Assembly: GCA_035711845.1 (NCBI GenBank) | Contig: DASTBU010000113.1 | Coordinates: forward strand, 6,583 to 70,582 | DNA length: 64,000 nucleotides | DNA from: DASTBU01 sp035711845 | GTDB taxonomy: Bacteria > Acidobacteriota > Vicinamibacteria > Vicinamibacterales > 2-12-FULL-66-21 | Direction of reading: 5' to 3' | The notes under the pieces: model-generated | The model's database searches: none | Seen by the model: the letters and a program-made list of their open reading frames with translations, nothing else | What the model was told of the DNA's origin: nothing | Program-made: the position numbers and the translations under genes | Shown: in pieces, positions 35,119 through 43,915 of the stretch | Position numbering within the stretch: the stretch's first letter is position 1 | How the letters are laid out: the number at the start of each line of letters is the position of its first letter

Positions 35119-35892
35119 GTGCCATCACCGGCTGCGCCTACAACAGACGATGTTCGCGAGTACTGGAATCGCCACATCCATGATCTCGAGATCACGAAGC
35201 ACCCGGTAGGGTCCCCGGGGTTTTTCGCCGATCTCGATCAGTACCACTTCGAGAAGCTGCACCATCTGCTGCGGCTCGTCGATTTCGACGGGTATCGGGG
35301 CAAGCAGGTGCTCGACGTCGGATGCGGGGCCGGGACGGACCTCGTCCGGTTTGCGCGCGGCGGCGCGCGTGTCACGGGTGTGGATGTGTCCTCGTCGGCG
35401 ATCGCGCTCGCGCGCGAGAACTTCGCGCAGCAGAAGCTCGATGCGGACCTTCGCGAAATCGATGGCGAGCGGCTTCCGTTTCCCGACGCGTCGTTCGATG
35501 TGGTCTTCGCGCACGGAGTCGTCCAATATGCCGCCAACGATCGCGCCGTGGTGGAGGAGTGCCGGCGCGTCCTGAAGCCGGGTGGCGAGGCGGTTTTTCA
35601 GGTGTACAACCGTATCTCCTGGCTGAACGCGCTGTCGAAGCTGATGAAGGTCGGCCTCGAACACGAGGACGCACCGGTGCTGAGAAAATACAGCGCGTCC
35701 GAGTTTCGCTCGCTGCTGACAGGATTCCGCGAGGTCCGTGTCGTCGAGGAGCGCTTTCCGGTCGAGTCGCGGCTGCACCGGGGCTGGAAGGGCTTTGCCT
35801 TCAATACTTTCTTCGTCGGGGCCTTCAACGCGCTCCCGCGATCGCTGGTCCGCCGGTTTGGCTGGCATCTTCTCGCGTTCTGCAGGAAATGA
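35119..35892 (+). CDS. Class I SAM-dependent methyltransferase
   Basis: The 257-residue protein has VLDVGCGAGTDLVRFARGG near residues 62-80, GVDVSSSAIALA, and VVFAHGVVQYAAND, a Methyltransf_11 pattern similar to ubiquinone/menaquinone-type and natural-product methyltransferases. The start is GTG just after the repeat array, with at most a very short leader. The stop overlaps the dapF ATG, so it is co-translated with an amino-acid/cell-wall gene; the link in function is not clear. Confidence 0.8.
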   Translation: MPSPAAPTTDDVREYWNRHIHDLEITKHPVGSPGFFADLDQYHFEKLHHLLRLVDFDGYRGKQVLDVGCGAGTDLVRFARGGARVTGVDVSSSAIALARENFAQQKLDADLREIDGERLPFPDASFDVVFAHGVVQYAANDRAVVEECRRVLKPGGEAVFQVYNRISWLNALSKLMKVGLEHEDAPVLRKYSASEFRSLLTGFREVRVVEERFPVESRLHRGWKGFAFNTFFVGAFNALPRSLVRRFGWHLLAFCRK

Positions 35893-36680
35893 GACTGGTC
35901 AAGGCGCACGCGTTCGGTAACGATTTCCTGCTGGCCGACAGCGGCCAGGTTCCGCCCGGCACGGACCTGGCGACGCTCGCCCGTCTGGTCTGCGCGAGGC
36001 ATCGCGGCATCGGCGCCGACGGGCTCATCGTTTTCGACCTGACCGAGTCCGGCGCGTCAATGCGGCTCCTCAACGCGGACGGGAGCCCCTCCGAGATTTC
36101 CGGCAACGGTGTTCGCTGCCTCGCCGCCTGGATCGCCGCGAGCCGCAACCTCCCTACGGGCAGCGTCGTCGCGATCGAGACCGATGCCGGATCCAAGCAG
36201 CTGGAGCTGTTGAAGCGTTCCGACACCGAGGCCGCGTTCTGCGCGGCCATGGGGCAGCCGCAGCAGATCGAGCGTCTCGCCCTGACCGTGTGCAGCCAGG
36301 TCGTCAGCGCCGTCACGCTCCGCGTTGGCAACCCGCAGTGCGTCGTGCTCGGCCCGGTGACGGCTGAACGGCTGCACACGATCGCGGCCGGCCTCGCCAC
36401 GCATCCGCATTTTCCCGAGGGCACCAACGTGGAGCTGGCCACCGTGGAGACCCGCGACCGGATCCGGATTCTCATCTGGGAGCGAGGCGTGGGGCCGACG
36501 GAGGCGTCCGGCACGGGGGCCTGCGCGGCGGCGGTCGCGGCCATCGAGTTCGGCGGCGCATCGCGGGATGTGCAGGTCGTCTCGCCGGGCGGGACGCAGC
36601 GCGTGGAGTGGCGCCCCGATGGTCTCTATCTCACCGGGACGGCATCCCTGATCGCCGACATCCTCTGGGGAGAGCGGTGA
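35889..36680 (+). CDS. dapF: Diaminopimelate epimerase
   Basis: At 263 residues it has the two catalytic cysteines of this PLP-independent epimerase: Cys77 in SGNGVRC and Cys212 in GTGAC. AFGNDFLL at the N-terminus and GADGLIV are further landmarks. It turns LL- into meso-diaminopimelate for lysine and peptidoglycan. The ATG overlaps the stop of the methyltransferase and the stop overlaps the GTG of the transporter. Confidence 0.93.
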   Translation: MRLVKAHAFGNDFLLADSGQVPPGTDLATLARLVCARHRGIGADGLIVFDLTESGASMRLLNADGSPSEISGNGVRCLAAWIAASRNLPTGSVVAIETDAGSKQLELLKRSDTEAAFCAAMGQPQQIERLALTVCSQVVSAVTLRVGNPQCVVLGPVTAERLHTIAAGLATHPHFPEGTNVELATVETRDRIRILIWERGVGPTEASGTGACAAAVAAIEFGGASRDVQVVSPGGTQRVEWRPDGLYLTGTASLIADILWGER

Positions 36681-38221
36681 CCGGGGACGAGCCAGCCGGG
36701 CTGCGCACGCTCCACGAGGCCCGCGGCAGCCTCGAGGTCTATTCGCCTGCTGAGGAGCAGTTCAACCGCCGGCGGCGCAGCGTCGGGATGATCGTCGCGC
36801 CCATTCTTCTGATCGGACTGCTCATCGCCCCCCTTCCAGTTCCCGCTCCCGCACATCGCCTCGCGGCGGTTCTGGCGATGATGGTGGCGCTGTGGGTCAC
36901 CGAGGCGCTGCCGCTGGCCGTAACCGCCCTCATCGGGCCGGTCCTGGTGATCCTCCTGCAGGTGGCCCCGGCCCGGGTGGCATTTGCCCCGTTTGCCGAT
37001 CCCATTATTTTTCTGTTCATCGGCAGCTTCATGATTGCCGAGGCCATGTTCGTTCACGGCCTCGACCGCCGGATCGCCTATGGGGCGCTCTCCTCGCGGA
37101 TGGTCGGCGGAAGCGCGACGCGCATCCTGATTACGTATGGTCTCGTGGCCGCCGCCATCTCGATGTGGATCAGCAACACGGCCACGACGGCGATGATGTT
37201 CCCGATCGGCGTCTCGATCGTCGCTCGCCTGACCGAAGGCCGTGAAATGGATCCCGGCAGCCGGAACTTCGGAATCGCGATGATGCTGATGGCGGCCTTC
37301 GGCGCGTCGGTGGGTGGGATCGGCACCCCCATAGGCACACCGCCCAATCTGATTGGCATCGGCATGCTGAGCCGAATCGCCGGCGTCGAGATTTCGTTCT
37401 TCAAGTGGATGCTGCTGGGTGTGCCAATTGCCCTGGTGCTGTTCGGGTTTCTGGCGCTGTACTTGCGGCTTCGCCTGTTGCGGGGGGTGACGCTGCAGAC
37501 CGAGCGAACGGATCGTTTCCGCGACGAGCTCCGGCGGCTCGGGCCGTTGACGGTGGGGCAGCGCAACACGCTGCTGGCCTTTGCCATGACCGTTGTCCTC
37601 TGGCTCTTCCCCGGTGCGCTCAGCATCGTGGGACTGGGGAACACCGCCGTGGCCCGCAACTTCTCGGCCGCCGTTCCGGAGTCGGTGGCGGCCATGGTCG
37701 GCGCCATCCTGCTCTTCCTGCTGCCGACGAACTGGCGGGCCAGGCGATTCACGCTCGTCTGGAGCCAGGCCGTGCGGATCGACTGGGGCATCATCCTGCT
37801 CTTCGGCGGGGGGCTCGCCATGGGCGAGCTCGCGTTCTCGACGGGGCTGGCCGAAGCGATGGGACGGGGCATCACGACCTGGCTGCCGGCCGAGTCCACG
37901 TTGTCGCTCACGATTCTCTTCACGGCCGTGGCCATCGTGATGTCGGAGGCCGCCTCGAACACCGCCTCCGCGAACATGATTGTGCCCGTGGCCATCGCCG
38001 TATCGCAGGCCGCCGGCGTCAATCCCCTTGAACCGGCGCTGGGCGCCACGCTCGGTGCGTCCATGGGCTTCATGATGCCCATTTCCACTCCGCCAAACGC
38101 CATCGTGTACAGCTCCGGTTACGTGCCGATCACGCAGATGATGCGCCACGGGCTCGCCCTCGACGTCGCGGGCTTTGCGCTGATCGTCGTTCTCGTGTCG
38201 GCGCTGGCGTGGATTTTCTAG
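36677..38221 (+). CDS. DASS (SLC13) family anion:sodium symporter
   Basis: The 514-residue membrane protein has about eleven helices after a 35-residue cytoplasmic N-terminus. Both Ser-Asn-Thr motifs of the family are present (MWISNTATTAMM and EAASNTASANMIVP), as are the GTPIGTPPNLIGIG and PISTPPNAIVYSSG hairpins that bind substrate and sodium. It should import dicarboxylates or similar anions. The GTG start overlaps the dapF stop (GTGA). Confidence 0.88.
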   Translation: MTGDEPAGLRTLHEARGSLEVYSPAEEQFNRRRRSVGMIVAPILLIGLLIAPLPVPAPAHRLAAVLAMMVALWVTEALPLAVTALIGPVLVILLQVAPARVAFAPFADPIIFLFIGSFMIAEAMFVHGLDRRIAYGALSSRMVGGSATRILITYGLVAAAISMWISNTATTAMMFPIGVSIVARLTEGREMDPGSRNFGIAMMLMAAFGASVGGIGTPIGTPPNLIGIGMLSRIAGVEISFFKWMLLGVPIALVLFGFLALYLRLRLLRGVTLQTERTDRFRDELRRLGPLTVGQRNTLLAFAMTVVLWLFPGALSIVGLGNTAVARNFSAAVPESVAAMVGAILLFLLPTNWRARRFTLVWSQAVRIDWGIILLFGGGLAMGELAFSTGLAEAMGRGITTWLPAESTLSLTILFTAVAIVMSEAASNTASANMIVPVAIAVSQAAGVNPLEPALGATLGASMGFMMPISTPPNAIVYSSGYVPITQMMRHGLALDVAGFALIVVLVSALAWIF

Positions 38222-38412
38222 CGGTGCCTGGCTGGTGCGGGGTGCTGCGTGCCGGGCGGCCTCTCTTCGCTGCGCCGCTTTCTTCTTCTTTGTGGCGGTC
38301 CGGGGCTCTGGCTTCGAGCGACAGCGGCGCATCGCTGGTCAACAGGACGTCGCAGGTCCTGCAACACCGGACAGCGCGCGGCTGTGCGAAAAGGTGCAAT
38401 ATTCGTCAGCGA

Positions 38413-38988
38413 TCAGCGGCGCCGGCGAATCGTCCTGGAGCGATTGGAGAGCTCGCTCAGGGCCCGGATGTGCTCGCCAGCTTCGGGAATGACATTCTTG
38501 ACCGAGGCTGTCGCGTCCGGGTACCGCTCGTTGGCCACGTGGGTGCGCGCTTCTTGCAGGGTGCGATCGATGCGTTCGGCGGTCTTGCGGGCGGGAGCGA
38601 GCTGCTTTGCGGTCACTTTGCCGGCTTCGGCGGCCTTGAGCGCGGTGCGCAGCTGCTGCAGGGCGTTGCCAGCGGCCGTGATGGCGACTTCGGCCTGGGC
38701 GCGCGCACGCGCCTTTTCGTCGGCCGCCTGCCTGGCGGCTTCCTGTGCTCTTTCGCTTGCCGTCAAGGCGCGTGAGAGGGCGGTCCGGTAGTCCCGTTGC
38801 GTCACGGCGTCGTGCGCCTGCTGGAGCGCCGTGGTCGCAGCCGTGAATTCCTCTGCCGCGTACCGCTCCGCTCCCGCGGCGCGGGCCGCATCGATCGCGC
38901 CCTGGGCGCGATCGATTTCTTTCTGCGGTGGTTCGGAACAGGCGCCGCACAGGATCAGTGCGGTCAGAACGGCAGCGAGGCGGCGCAT
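38413..38988 (-). CDS. Ala-rich helical lipoprotein
   Basis: This 191-residue protein has a lipoprotein signal with Cys17 (LCGAC) and then long helices rich in Ala, Arg, Glu and Gln (QEAARQAADEKARARAQAEV), likely a coiled-coil or TPR-like bundle of the DUF4398 kind. The basic tail RSRTIRRRR is unusual. Function is unknown. It is divergent from radC and converges with the DASS transporter gene. Confidence 0.65.
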   Translation of the reverse strand: MRRLAAVLTALILCGACSEPPQKEIDRAQGAIDAARAAGAERYAAEEFTAATTALQQAHDAVTQRDYRTALSRALTASERAQEAARQAADEKARARAQAEVAITAAGNALQQLRTALKAAEAGKVTAKQLAPARKTAERIDRTLQEARTHVANERYPDATASVKNVIPEAGEHIRALSELSNRSRTIRRRR

Positions 38989-39079
38989 CTGTTGAAAGTA
39001 TATCAGCCCGGTGGTTGTCGGCCCGGCCTCGCGGCGCGTGCAGGACAGGTCGGCGGTCGCGGGGCAGGGATGGTGTACG

Positions 39080-39748
39080 ATGAAGGCGGTTGCCCCGCAC
39101 GATCGGCCGCGGGAGAAGCTGCAGCGCCTGGGTGCCGCAACGCTCGGCGACAACGAGCTCGTGGCCATCGTGATTGGTCATGGCCGGGCAAATGCGAGCG
39201 CGCTCGATCTGGCGAACACGCTCCTGACCGGGGTCGGCGGCCTGCACGGGCTTGCGCGCGCGCGACCGGACGACCTTCTCCGGATTGTCGGCATCGGGCC
39301 GGCGCGGGCCGCCCAGGTCCTGGCCGCGGTGGAGCTGGGACGCCGGACACTGACGCGCGCCGGACGCCAGCGGGTCCAGGTGACGTCGCCGCGCGCCGTG
39401 GCCGAACTGCTGCTGCCGCAATACGGCAATCGCACCGTCGAACAGTTCGGCGTCGTGCTGCTCGACACGAAACGCCGTGTCCTGCGGATCACGGTGGTGT
39501 CGGTCGGCACGCTGGACTCGAGCATCGTGCACCCGCGCGAGATCTTCCGCGAAGCCACGGCGGCCGGTGCGGCTGCGCTCGTGCTGTTCCACAATCATCC
39601 TTCCGGCGACCCGGAGCCGAGCACCGAAGATGTGCAGCTCACGCGCCGCCTGATGGCAGCCGGCGTGCTCATGGGCATCGACGTGATCGATCACGTCATT
39701 CTTGCGGACGTCCGGTATTGCAGCTTGAGAGAGAAAGGTGTCATCTGA
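39080..39748 (+). CDS. radC: RadC-family JAMM-domain protein
   Basis: The 222-residue protein has a helix-hairpin-helix (IVGIGPARAAQVLAA near 70) and the JAMM metal motif HNHPSGDPEPSTED near residues 171-184 (His-x-His-x10-Asp). The family occurs in most bacteria and in mobile elements. A DNA-repair role was once proposed but is not established. ATG 39080 starts the family-like PREKLQRLGAATLGDNEL region. The end overlaps the larC start. Confidence 0.88.
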   Translation: MKAVAPHDRPREKLQRLGAATLGDNELVAIVIGHGRANASALDLANTLLTGVGGLHGLARARPDDLLRIVGIGPARAAQVLAAVELGRRTLTRAGRQRVQVTSPRAVAELLLPQYGNRTVEQFGVVLLDTKRRVLRITVVSVGTLDSSIVHPREIFREATAAGAAALVLFHNHPSGDPEPSTEDVQLTRRLMAAGVLMGIDVIDHVILADVRYCSLREKGVI

Positions 39749-41027
39749 CTTGGCGAGGACGGTCTACTTCGATTGTTTCTCCGGCGCGTCCGGCGATATG
39801 GTGCTCGGGGCGTTGCTGGATCTCGGCCTGCCGCTCGACGGCCTGCGCGCCGCGCTCGGCAGCCTCGCCATCGATTTCGGACGGATCTCGGCCGAGCGGG
39901 TCCTCCGGGCGGGCGTGTCCGCCACGAAGTTCCACTCGACGGTGGAGCCTGCCGATGCGCCCGCCGATCTCGAGCGCGAAGCGTCAGCCGTACACAGCCA
40001 TCAGCACGGGCATGGGCCTTCCGATCATCAGCACCCGCATCACCATCACCATCATCACAGCCTCTCGGACATTGCGGGATATATAGAGCGGTCGGCGCTC
40101 TCGCGCGAGGGAAAGGATCGCGCGCGCCACCTGTTTCAGCGGCTCGCGGAGGCCGAGGCCGGCATCCATCAGATGCCGCTCGATCGTGTCCACCTCCACG
40201 AAGTTGGCGCGCTCGACTCGATCATCGACATCGTAGGCGCCGTGTACGGAATGGACTGGCTGGGCGCGGACGAGATCGTCGCCTCGCCGCTCAACGTCGG
40301 CAGCGGGACGGTCACGTGCGAGCATGGCGTGTTCCCGGTGCCCGCACCGGCGACGACGCTGCTGCTGCGGGGCGCCCCCGTCTATGCGGGCACCGTTGCG
40401 GGCGAGCTGCTCACGCCGACCGGCGCGCTGCTGATTACCGGCTACGTCCATCGCTATGGCGCGCTTCCGCCGATGCGGCTCGAGGCCATCGGGTACGGCG
40501 CGGGGGCTCGCGACGTAAAGGGTCACCCCAACGTGCTCAGGATCCTGATGGGCGAGAGCCCAGCCGACCACGCAACGGAGCCCATCGTCGTCGTCGAATG
40601 CGAAATCGACGACATGAATCCACAGCTGTTCGGGCCGCTGATGGACCGGCTGTTCGATGCCGGCGCGCTCGACGTGTTCTATGCGCCGGTGCAAATGAAG
40701 AAGAACCGGCCGGGTACGCTCGTTACGGTGATTGCGGCGCCCTCGGTTCGGGACGCCGTGGCCGGTGTGCTGTTCGCCGACACCACGACCATCGGCGTGC
40801 GGTATCAAGAGGTCCGGCGCGAGCGCCTGGAACGGGAGGTACGCGAGATTGAGTCGCCTGTGGGCGCCATCCGTTTCAAGATCGCGATTCGCGACGGGCG
40901 GATCCTGAACGCGTCGCCGGAGTTCGAGGACTGCGCGCGGATCGCTGCCGAGCGCCGGATGGCGATCAAGGACGTTCAGGCGATTGCGACCAAGGCCTGG
41001 CTCGACGCGGCACAGGCAAAGAAGTAG
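39738..41027 (+). CDS. larC: Nickel insertion protein LarC (nickel-pincer cofactor synthesis)
   Basis: The 429-residue protein starts with VYFDCFSGASGDM and has the His-rich stretch HQHPHHHHHHHSL near residue 100, then VHLHEVGALDSIIDIVGAVYG and a C-terminal half with CEIDDMNPQLFG and FYAPVQMKKNRPG. LarC is a CTP-dependent cyclometallase that inserts nickel into the pincer nucleotide used by lactate racemase LarA. In Lactobacillus plantarum larC is read through a frameshift; here it is one continuous frame. larB, larE and larA are not in the window. The GTG overlaps radC; a TTG at 39750 is an alternative. Confidence 0.87.
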   Translation: MSSDLARTVYFDCFSGASGDMVLGALLDLGLPLDGLRAALGSLAIDFGRISAERVLRAGVSATKFHSTVEPADAPADLEREASAVHSHQHGHGPSDHQHPHHHHHHHSLSDIAGYIERSALSREGKDRARHLFQRLAEAEAGIHQMPLDRVHLHEVGALDSIIDIVGAVYGMDWLGADEIVASPLNVGSGTVTCEHGVFPVPAPATTLLLRGAPVYAGTVAGELLTPTGALLITGYVHRYGALPPMRLEAIGYGAGARDVKGHPNVLRILMGESPADHATEPIVVVECEIDDMNPQLFGPLMDRLFDAGALDVFYAPVQMKKNRPGTLVTVIAAPSVRDAVAGVLFADTTTIGVRYQEVRRERLEREVREIESPVGAIRFKIAIRDGRILNASPEFEDCARIAAERRMAIKDVQAIATKAWLDAAQAKK

Positions 41028-41048
41028 GAAGGCAGAGGCGACGTTTCG

Positions 41049-43022
41049 ATGGCACGGTTCTACCTCACGACGGCAATCGACTACGTGAACAGTCGTCCGC
41101 ACCTCGGCACGGCTTACGAGAAAATTGCCGCAGACGTGATTGCCCGCTACAAGCGGCTCGCCGGGTTCGACACCCATTTCGTGATGGGCAACGACGAGCA
41201 TTCCCAGAACGTGTTCCGCAAGGCACGCGAGCTCGGTCTGGAGCCGCAGGCGTACTGCGATCGCATGGCGCAGGAATTCATCGACGTCTGGAGACGGCTC
41301 GACATTTCGTTCGACGACTTCATTCGCACCACGGAACCACGCCACCGGGCGGGTGTGCAGGAGCTCGTGCGGCGCATGACAGCCGCAGAGGATATCTACG
41401 AAGGCCACTACGAGGGGTGGTACTGCGTGTCGTGCGAGGCGTTCAAGCAGGAAAAGGATCTCGTCGACGGGCTGTGTCCGGTTCACTTGACGAAGCCGGA
41501 CTGGATTCGCGAGAAGAACTACTTTTTCAGGTTGTCGCGCTACCGCGACGCCCTGCTCGAGCATTTTTCCCGTCACTCCGGATTCCTCGTTCCCGATATC
41601 CGTCGCAACGAGATCCTCCGGCTGCTCGAGGCCGGACTAGAGGACATCTCGGTCAGCCGGGCGGGGCAGTCCTGGGGTATCCCCATGCCGCAGGACTCCA
41701 CGAGCGTGGTTTACGTCTGGGTCGATGCCCTGATCAACTACATCACGGCCGTGGGCTTCGGCACCGACGCGGAACTGACCGAGCGCTGGTGGCCGGCGGA
41801 TCTGCACGTGATCGGCAAGGACATCACCCGGTTTCATGCCGTGATCTGGCCGGCCATGCTCATGAGCGCCGGCCTGCCGCTGCCGCAACAGATTTTCGGG
41901 CACGGCTGGGTGCACGCGAAGGGCGAGAAGATGAGCAAGTCCGGCGGCACCGCCGTGGACCCGCTCGAGGTGGTCGATCGCTTCGGCCCGGACCCGTTGC
42001 GACTCTACCTCCTGAAAGAAATCTCGTTCGGAAGCGACGGCGACTTCACGTGGGAGCGGTACGAGGAGCGCTACAACGTCGATCTCGCGAACAATCTCGG
42101 CAACCTTGTCAGCCGGATCGTGGCGATGGCGCACAAGTATCGCGCAGGCGCGTTGCGGCCGGGCGGCACGCCCGGGCGCCTGGCGGAGGTGGCGACGCAC
42201 GCACGTGCCGAGTACGAGCGGGCGATGGACCGCCTCGCGCTCGAAGAAGGCGTCGCGGCCGCGTTTCGGATCGTGGACGCGGCCAACGAGTATGTCGCGA
42301 GTACCGAGCCGTGGACGCTGGCGCGTGCGCCGGAACAGGCCGACCGACTGAGCCAGGTGCTGTTCGACGTCGCCGAAGCCGTCCGCATTGCCGCGATCCT
42401 GCTCTCGCCCGTGATGCCCGCCTCGGCGATCGAAATCCTGCGGCGTGTCGGGGCCGGGCAGACCCTGTCAGAGATGAGGCTCGACGGTGCGCGCTGGCGG
42501 AACGATGGTGAGCGGGTCATGATCAAGGCGGATTCGCTCTGGCCCAGGACGGACTCGGCGTCCCGCTCCGCAGCCAGGGAAGAAACGAAGGACAGGAGCA
42601 AAGACGTGGAACAACCGAAGGAGGCCACACCCGCCCAGCCGGCGACCGCGCCGGCGGCCACAGCCGTTGGGGCGCCGCAGCCCGCCGCTGGGTCGGATCG
42701 GATCAGCATAGACGACTTCATGAAGGTCGATCTGCGCGTTGCTAAGGTGCTGACCGCCGAGAAGGTTCCCAACTCGCGGAAGCTGGTGAAGCTCACCATC
42801 GACGCGGGCGCTGAACAACGCACGCTCGTGGCTGGAATCGCCGAGGCATACGAGCCCGACGCGCTCGTCGGGCGCACGATAGTGATGGTGTTCAACCTGA
42901 AGCCCGCCAAGCTCATGGGGATCGAGTCGAACGGCATGGTGCTGGCCGCCAGCCCCGATGGCGGCAAGCCAGCCCTGGTGGGCTTCGATTCGGACATCGC
43001 GCCAGGCACCCGCGTCAGGTGA
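41049..43022 (+). CDS. metG: Methionyl-tRNA synthetase
   Basis: The 657-residue class I synthetase has the HIGH-equivalent RPHLG at 16-20, a zinc site (CVSCEAF and LCPVH around 126-145), the KMSKSGG loop near 294, an anticodon-binding domain, and a C-terminal EMAP-II/Trbp111-like tRNA-binding domain from about 553 (FMKVDLRVAKV). A Pro/Ala-rich linker of about 50 residues joins the last domain. All standard parts are intact. It follows larC by 21 nt and precedes the TatD gene. Confidence 0.95.
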   Translation: MARFYLTTAIDYVNSRPHLGTAYEKIAADVIARYKRLAGFDTHFVMGNDEHSQNVFRKARELGLEPQAYCDRMAQEFIDVWRRLDISFDDFIRTTEPRHRAGVQELVRRMTAAEDIYEGHYEGWYCVSCEAFKQEKDLVDGLCPVHLTKPDWIREKNYFFRLSRYRDALLEHFSRHSGFLVPDIRRNEILRLLEAGLEDISVSRAGQSWGIPMPQDSTSVVYVWVDALINYITAVGFGTDAELTERWWPADLHVIGKDITRFHAVIWPAMLMSAGLPLPQQIFGHGWVHAKGEKMSKSGGTAVDPLEVVDRFGPDPLRLYLLKEISFGSDGDFTWERYEERYNVDLANNLGNLVSRIVAMAHKYRAGALRPGGTPGRLAEVATHARAEYERAMDRLALEEGVAAAFRIVDAANEYVASTEPWTLARAPEQADRLSQVLFDVAEAVRIAAILLSPVMPASAIEILRRVGAGQTLSEMRLDGARWRNDGERVMIKADSLWPRTDSASRSAAREETKDRSKDVEQPKEATPAQPATAPAATAVGAPQPAAGSDRISIDDFMKVDLRVAKVLTAEKVPNSRKLVKLTIDAGAEQRTLVAGIAEAYEPDALVGRTIVMVFNLKPAKLMGIESNGMVLAASPDGGKPALVGFDSDIAPGTRVR

Positions 43023-43050
43023 AGTTGGAAGGGAAGGTTGAAGTGCTCAT

Positions 43051-43848
43051 ATGTTCGACAGCCACTGTCACCTTGCTGACGACGCGTTTGCGGCGGATCT
43101 CGACGAAGTGGTGGCGCGCGCGCGTAACGCTGGCGTGACGAGCGCGTTGTGCATTCTGGCAGCGGGCGACGACAAGGAATCCGCGGCAGCCGCTCGCCTC
43201 CGGGCGCTCTGGCCCGCGGTTCGGTTCTCGATCGGCGTGCACCCGCATCAGGCAGCTCAGTTTGCGGCCGCGCCGCGACAGGCGGCAGACGTCGTGCGCC
43301 GGGGGCTGCAGGCCGAGGGTGCGCTGGCCATCGGGGAAATCGGGCTCGATTATCACTACGACTTCTCGCCCCGGGACGTACAGCGCGGCGTCTTCGAGGC
43401 GCAGGTGGCACTCGCCAGGGAACTGTCGCTCCCCGTCGTGATCCACACACGGGAGGCGACCGACGACACCTTCGACGTCCTGCGCAGTGCAGGCGAGCGA
43501 GCCGTACGCGGTGTGTTTCATTGCTTTACGGGCGACGTGCCCATGGCCCAGCGTGCGCTCGAGCTCGATTTCCACATCTCGCTGTCCGGCATCGTGAGTT
43601 TTCCCCGTGCGAACGAGCTCCGCGAGGTGGCTGCCATGATCCCGGCCGACCGCCTGCTGATAGAGACCGACGCGCCGTACCTCGCCCCAGTGCCGCATCG
43701 TGGGAAGCGCAACGAGCCGGCGTTCGTGGCCCGGGTGGCCGAGATCGTTGCCGAGGTGCGACGGCTCCCCGTCGACGAGATCGCGGAGACGACGGCTCGG
43801 AATCTCGACACCCTTCTTGGGCCAAATCCATCCCTTCAAAAGGCTTAG
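43051..43848 (+). CDS. tatD: TatD-family metal-dependent hydrolase
   Basis: The 265-residue TIM-barrel protein has His5 and His7 in DSHCHLAD, GEIGLDYHYDFSPRD with the metal-bridging Glu, VIHTREA, HCFTGD and LIETDAPYLAP. These are the full set of TatD metal ligands. Such proteins are DNases or phosphodiesterases; the exact role varies. The metG-tatD pair in this order is common in bacteria. A promoter for the next gene starts just after the stop. Confidence 0.92.
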   Translation: MFDSHCHLADDAFAADLDEVVARARNAGVTSALCILAAGDDKESAAAARLRALWPAVRFSIGVHPHQAAQFAAAPRQAADVVRRGLQAEGALAIGEIGLDYHYDFSPRDVQRGVFEAQVALARELSLPVVIHTREATDDTFDVLRSAGERAVRGVFHCFTGDVPMAQRALELDFHISLSGIVSFPRANELREVAAMIPADRLLIETDAPYLAPVPHRGKRNEPAFVARVAEIVAEVRRLPVDEIAETTARNLDTLLGPNPSLQKA

Positions 43849-43852
43849 CGCG

Positions 43853-43882
43853 TTGACACTCCCCGCAAGACTCCAGTATTGT
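43853..43882 (+). promoter_or_regulatory. Sigma70-type promoter of the polyprenyl synthase gene
   Basis: A perfect -35 TTGACA (43853-43858) and TATTGT (43877-43882) are 18 nt apart. The transcript would start near 43889, about 27 nt before the TTG at 43916. The promoter lies in the short gap after tatD, so the downstream gene has its own transcription start. Confidence 0.65.
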
Positions 43883-43915
43883 GGGGCGACCGACCGGACC
43901 TAAAGCGGCACACCT

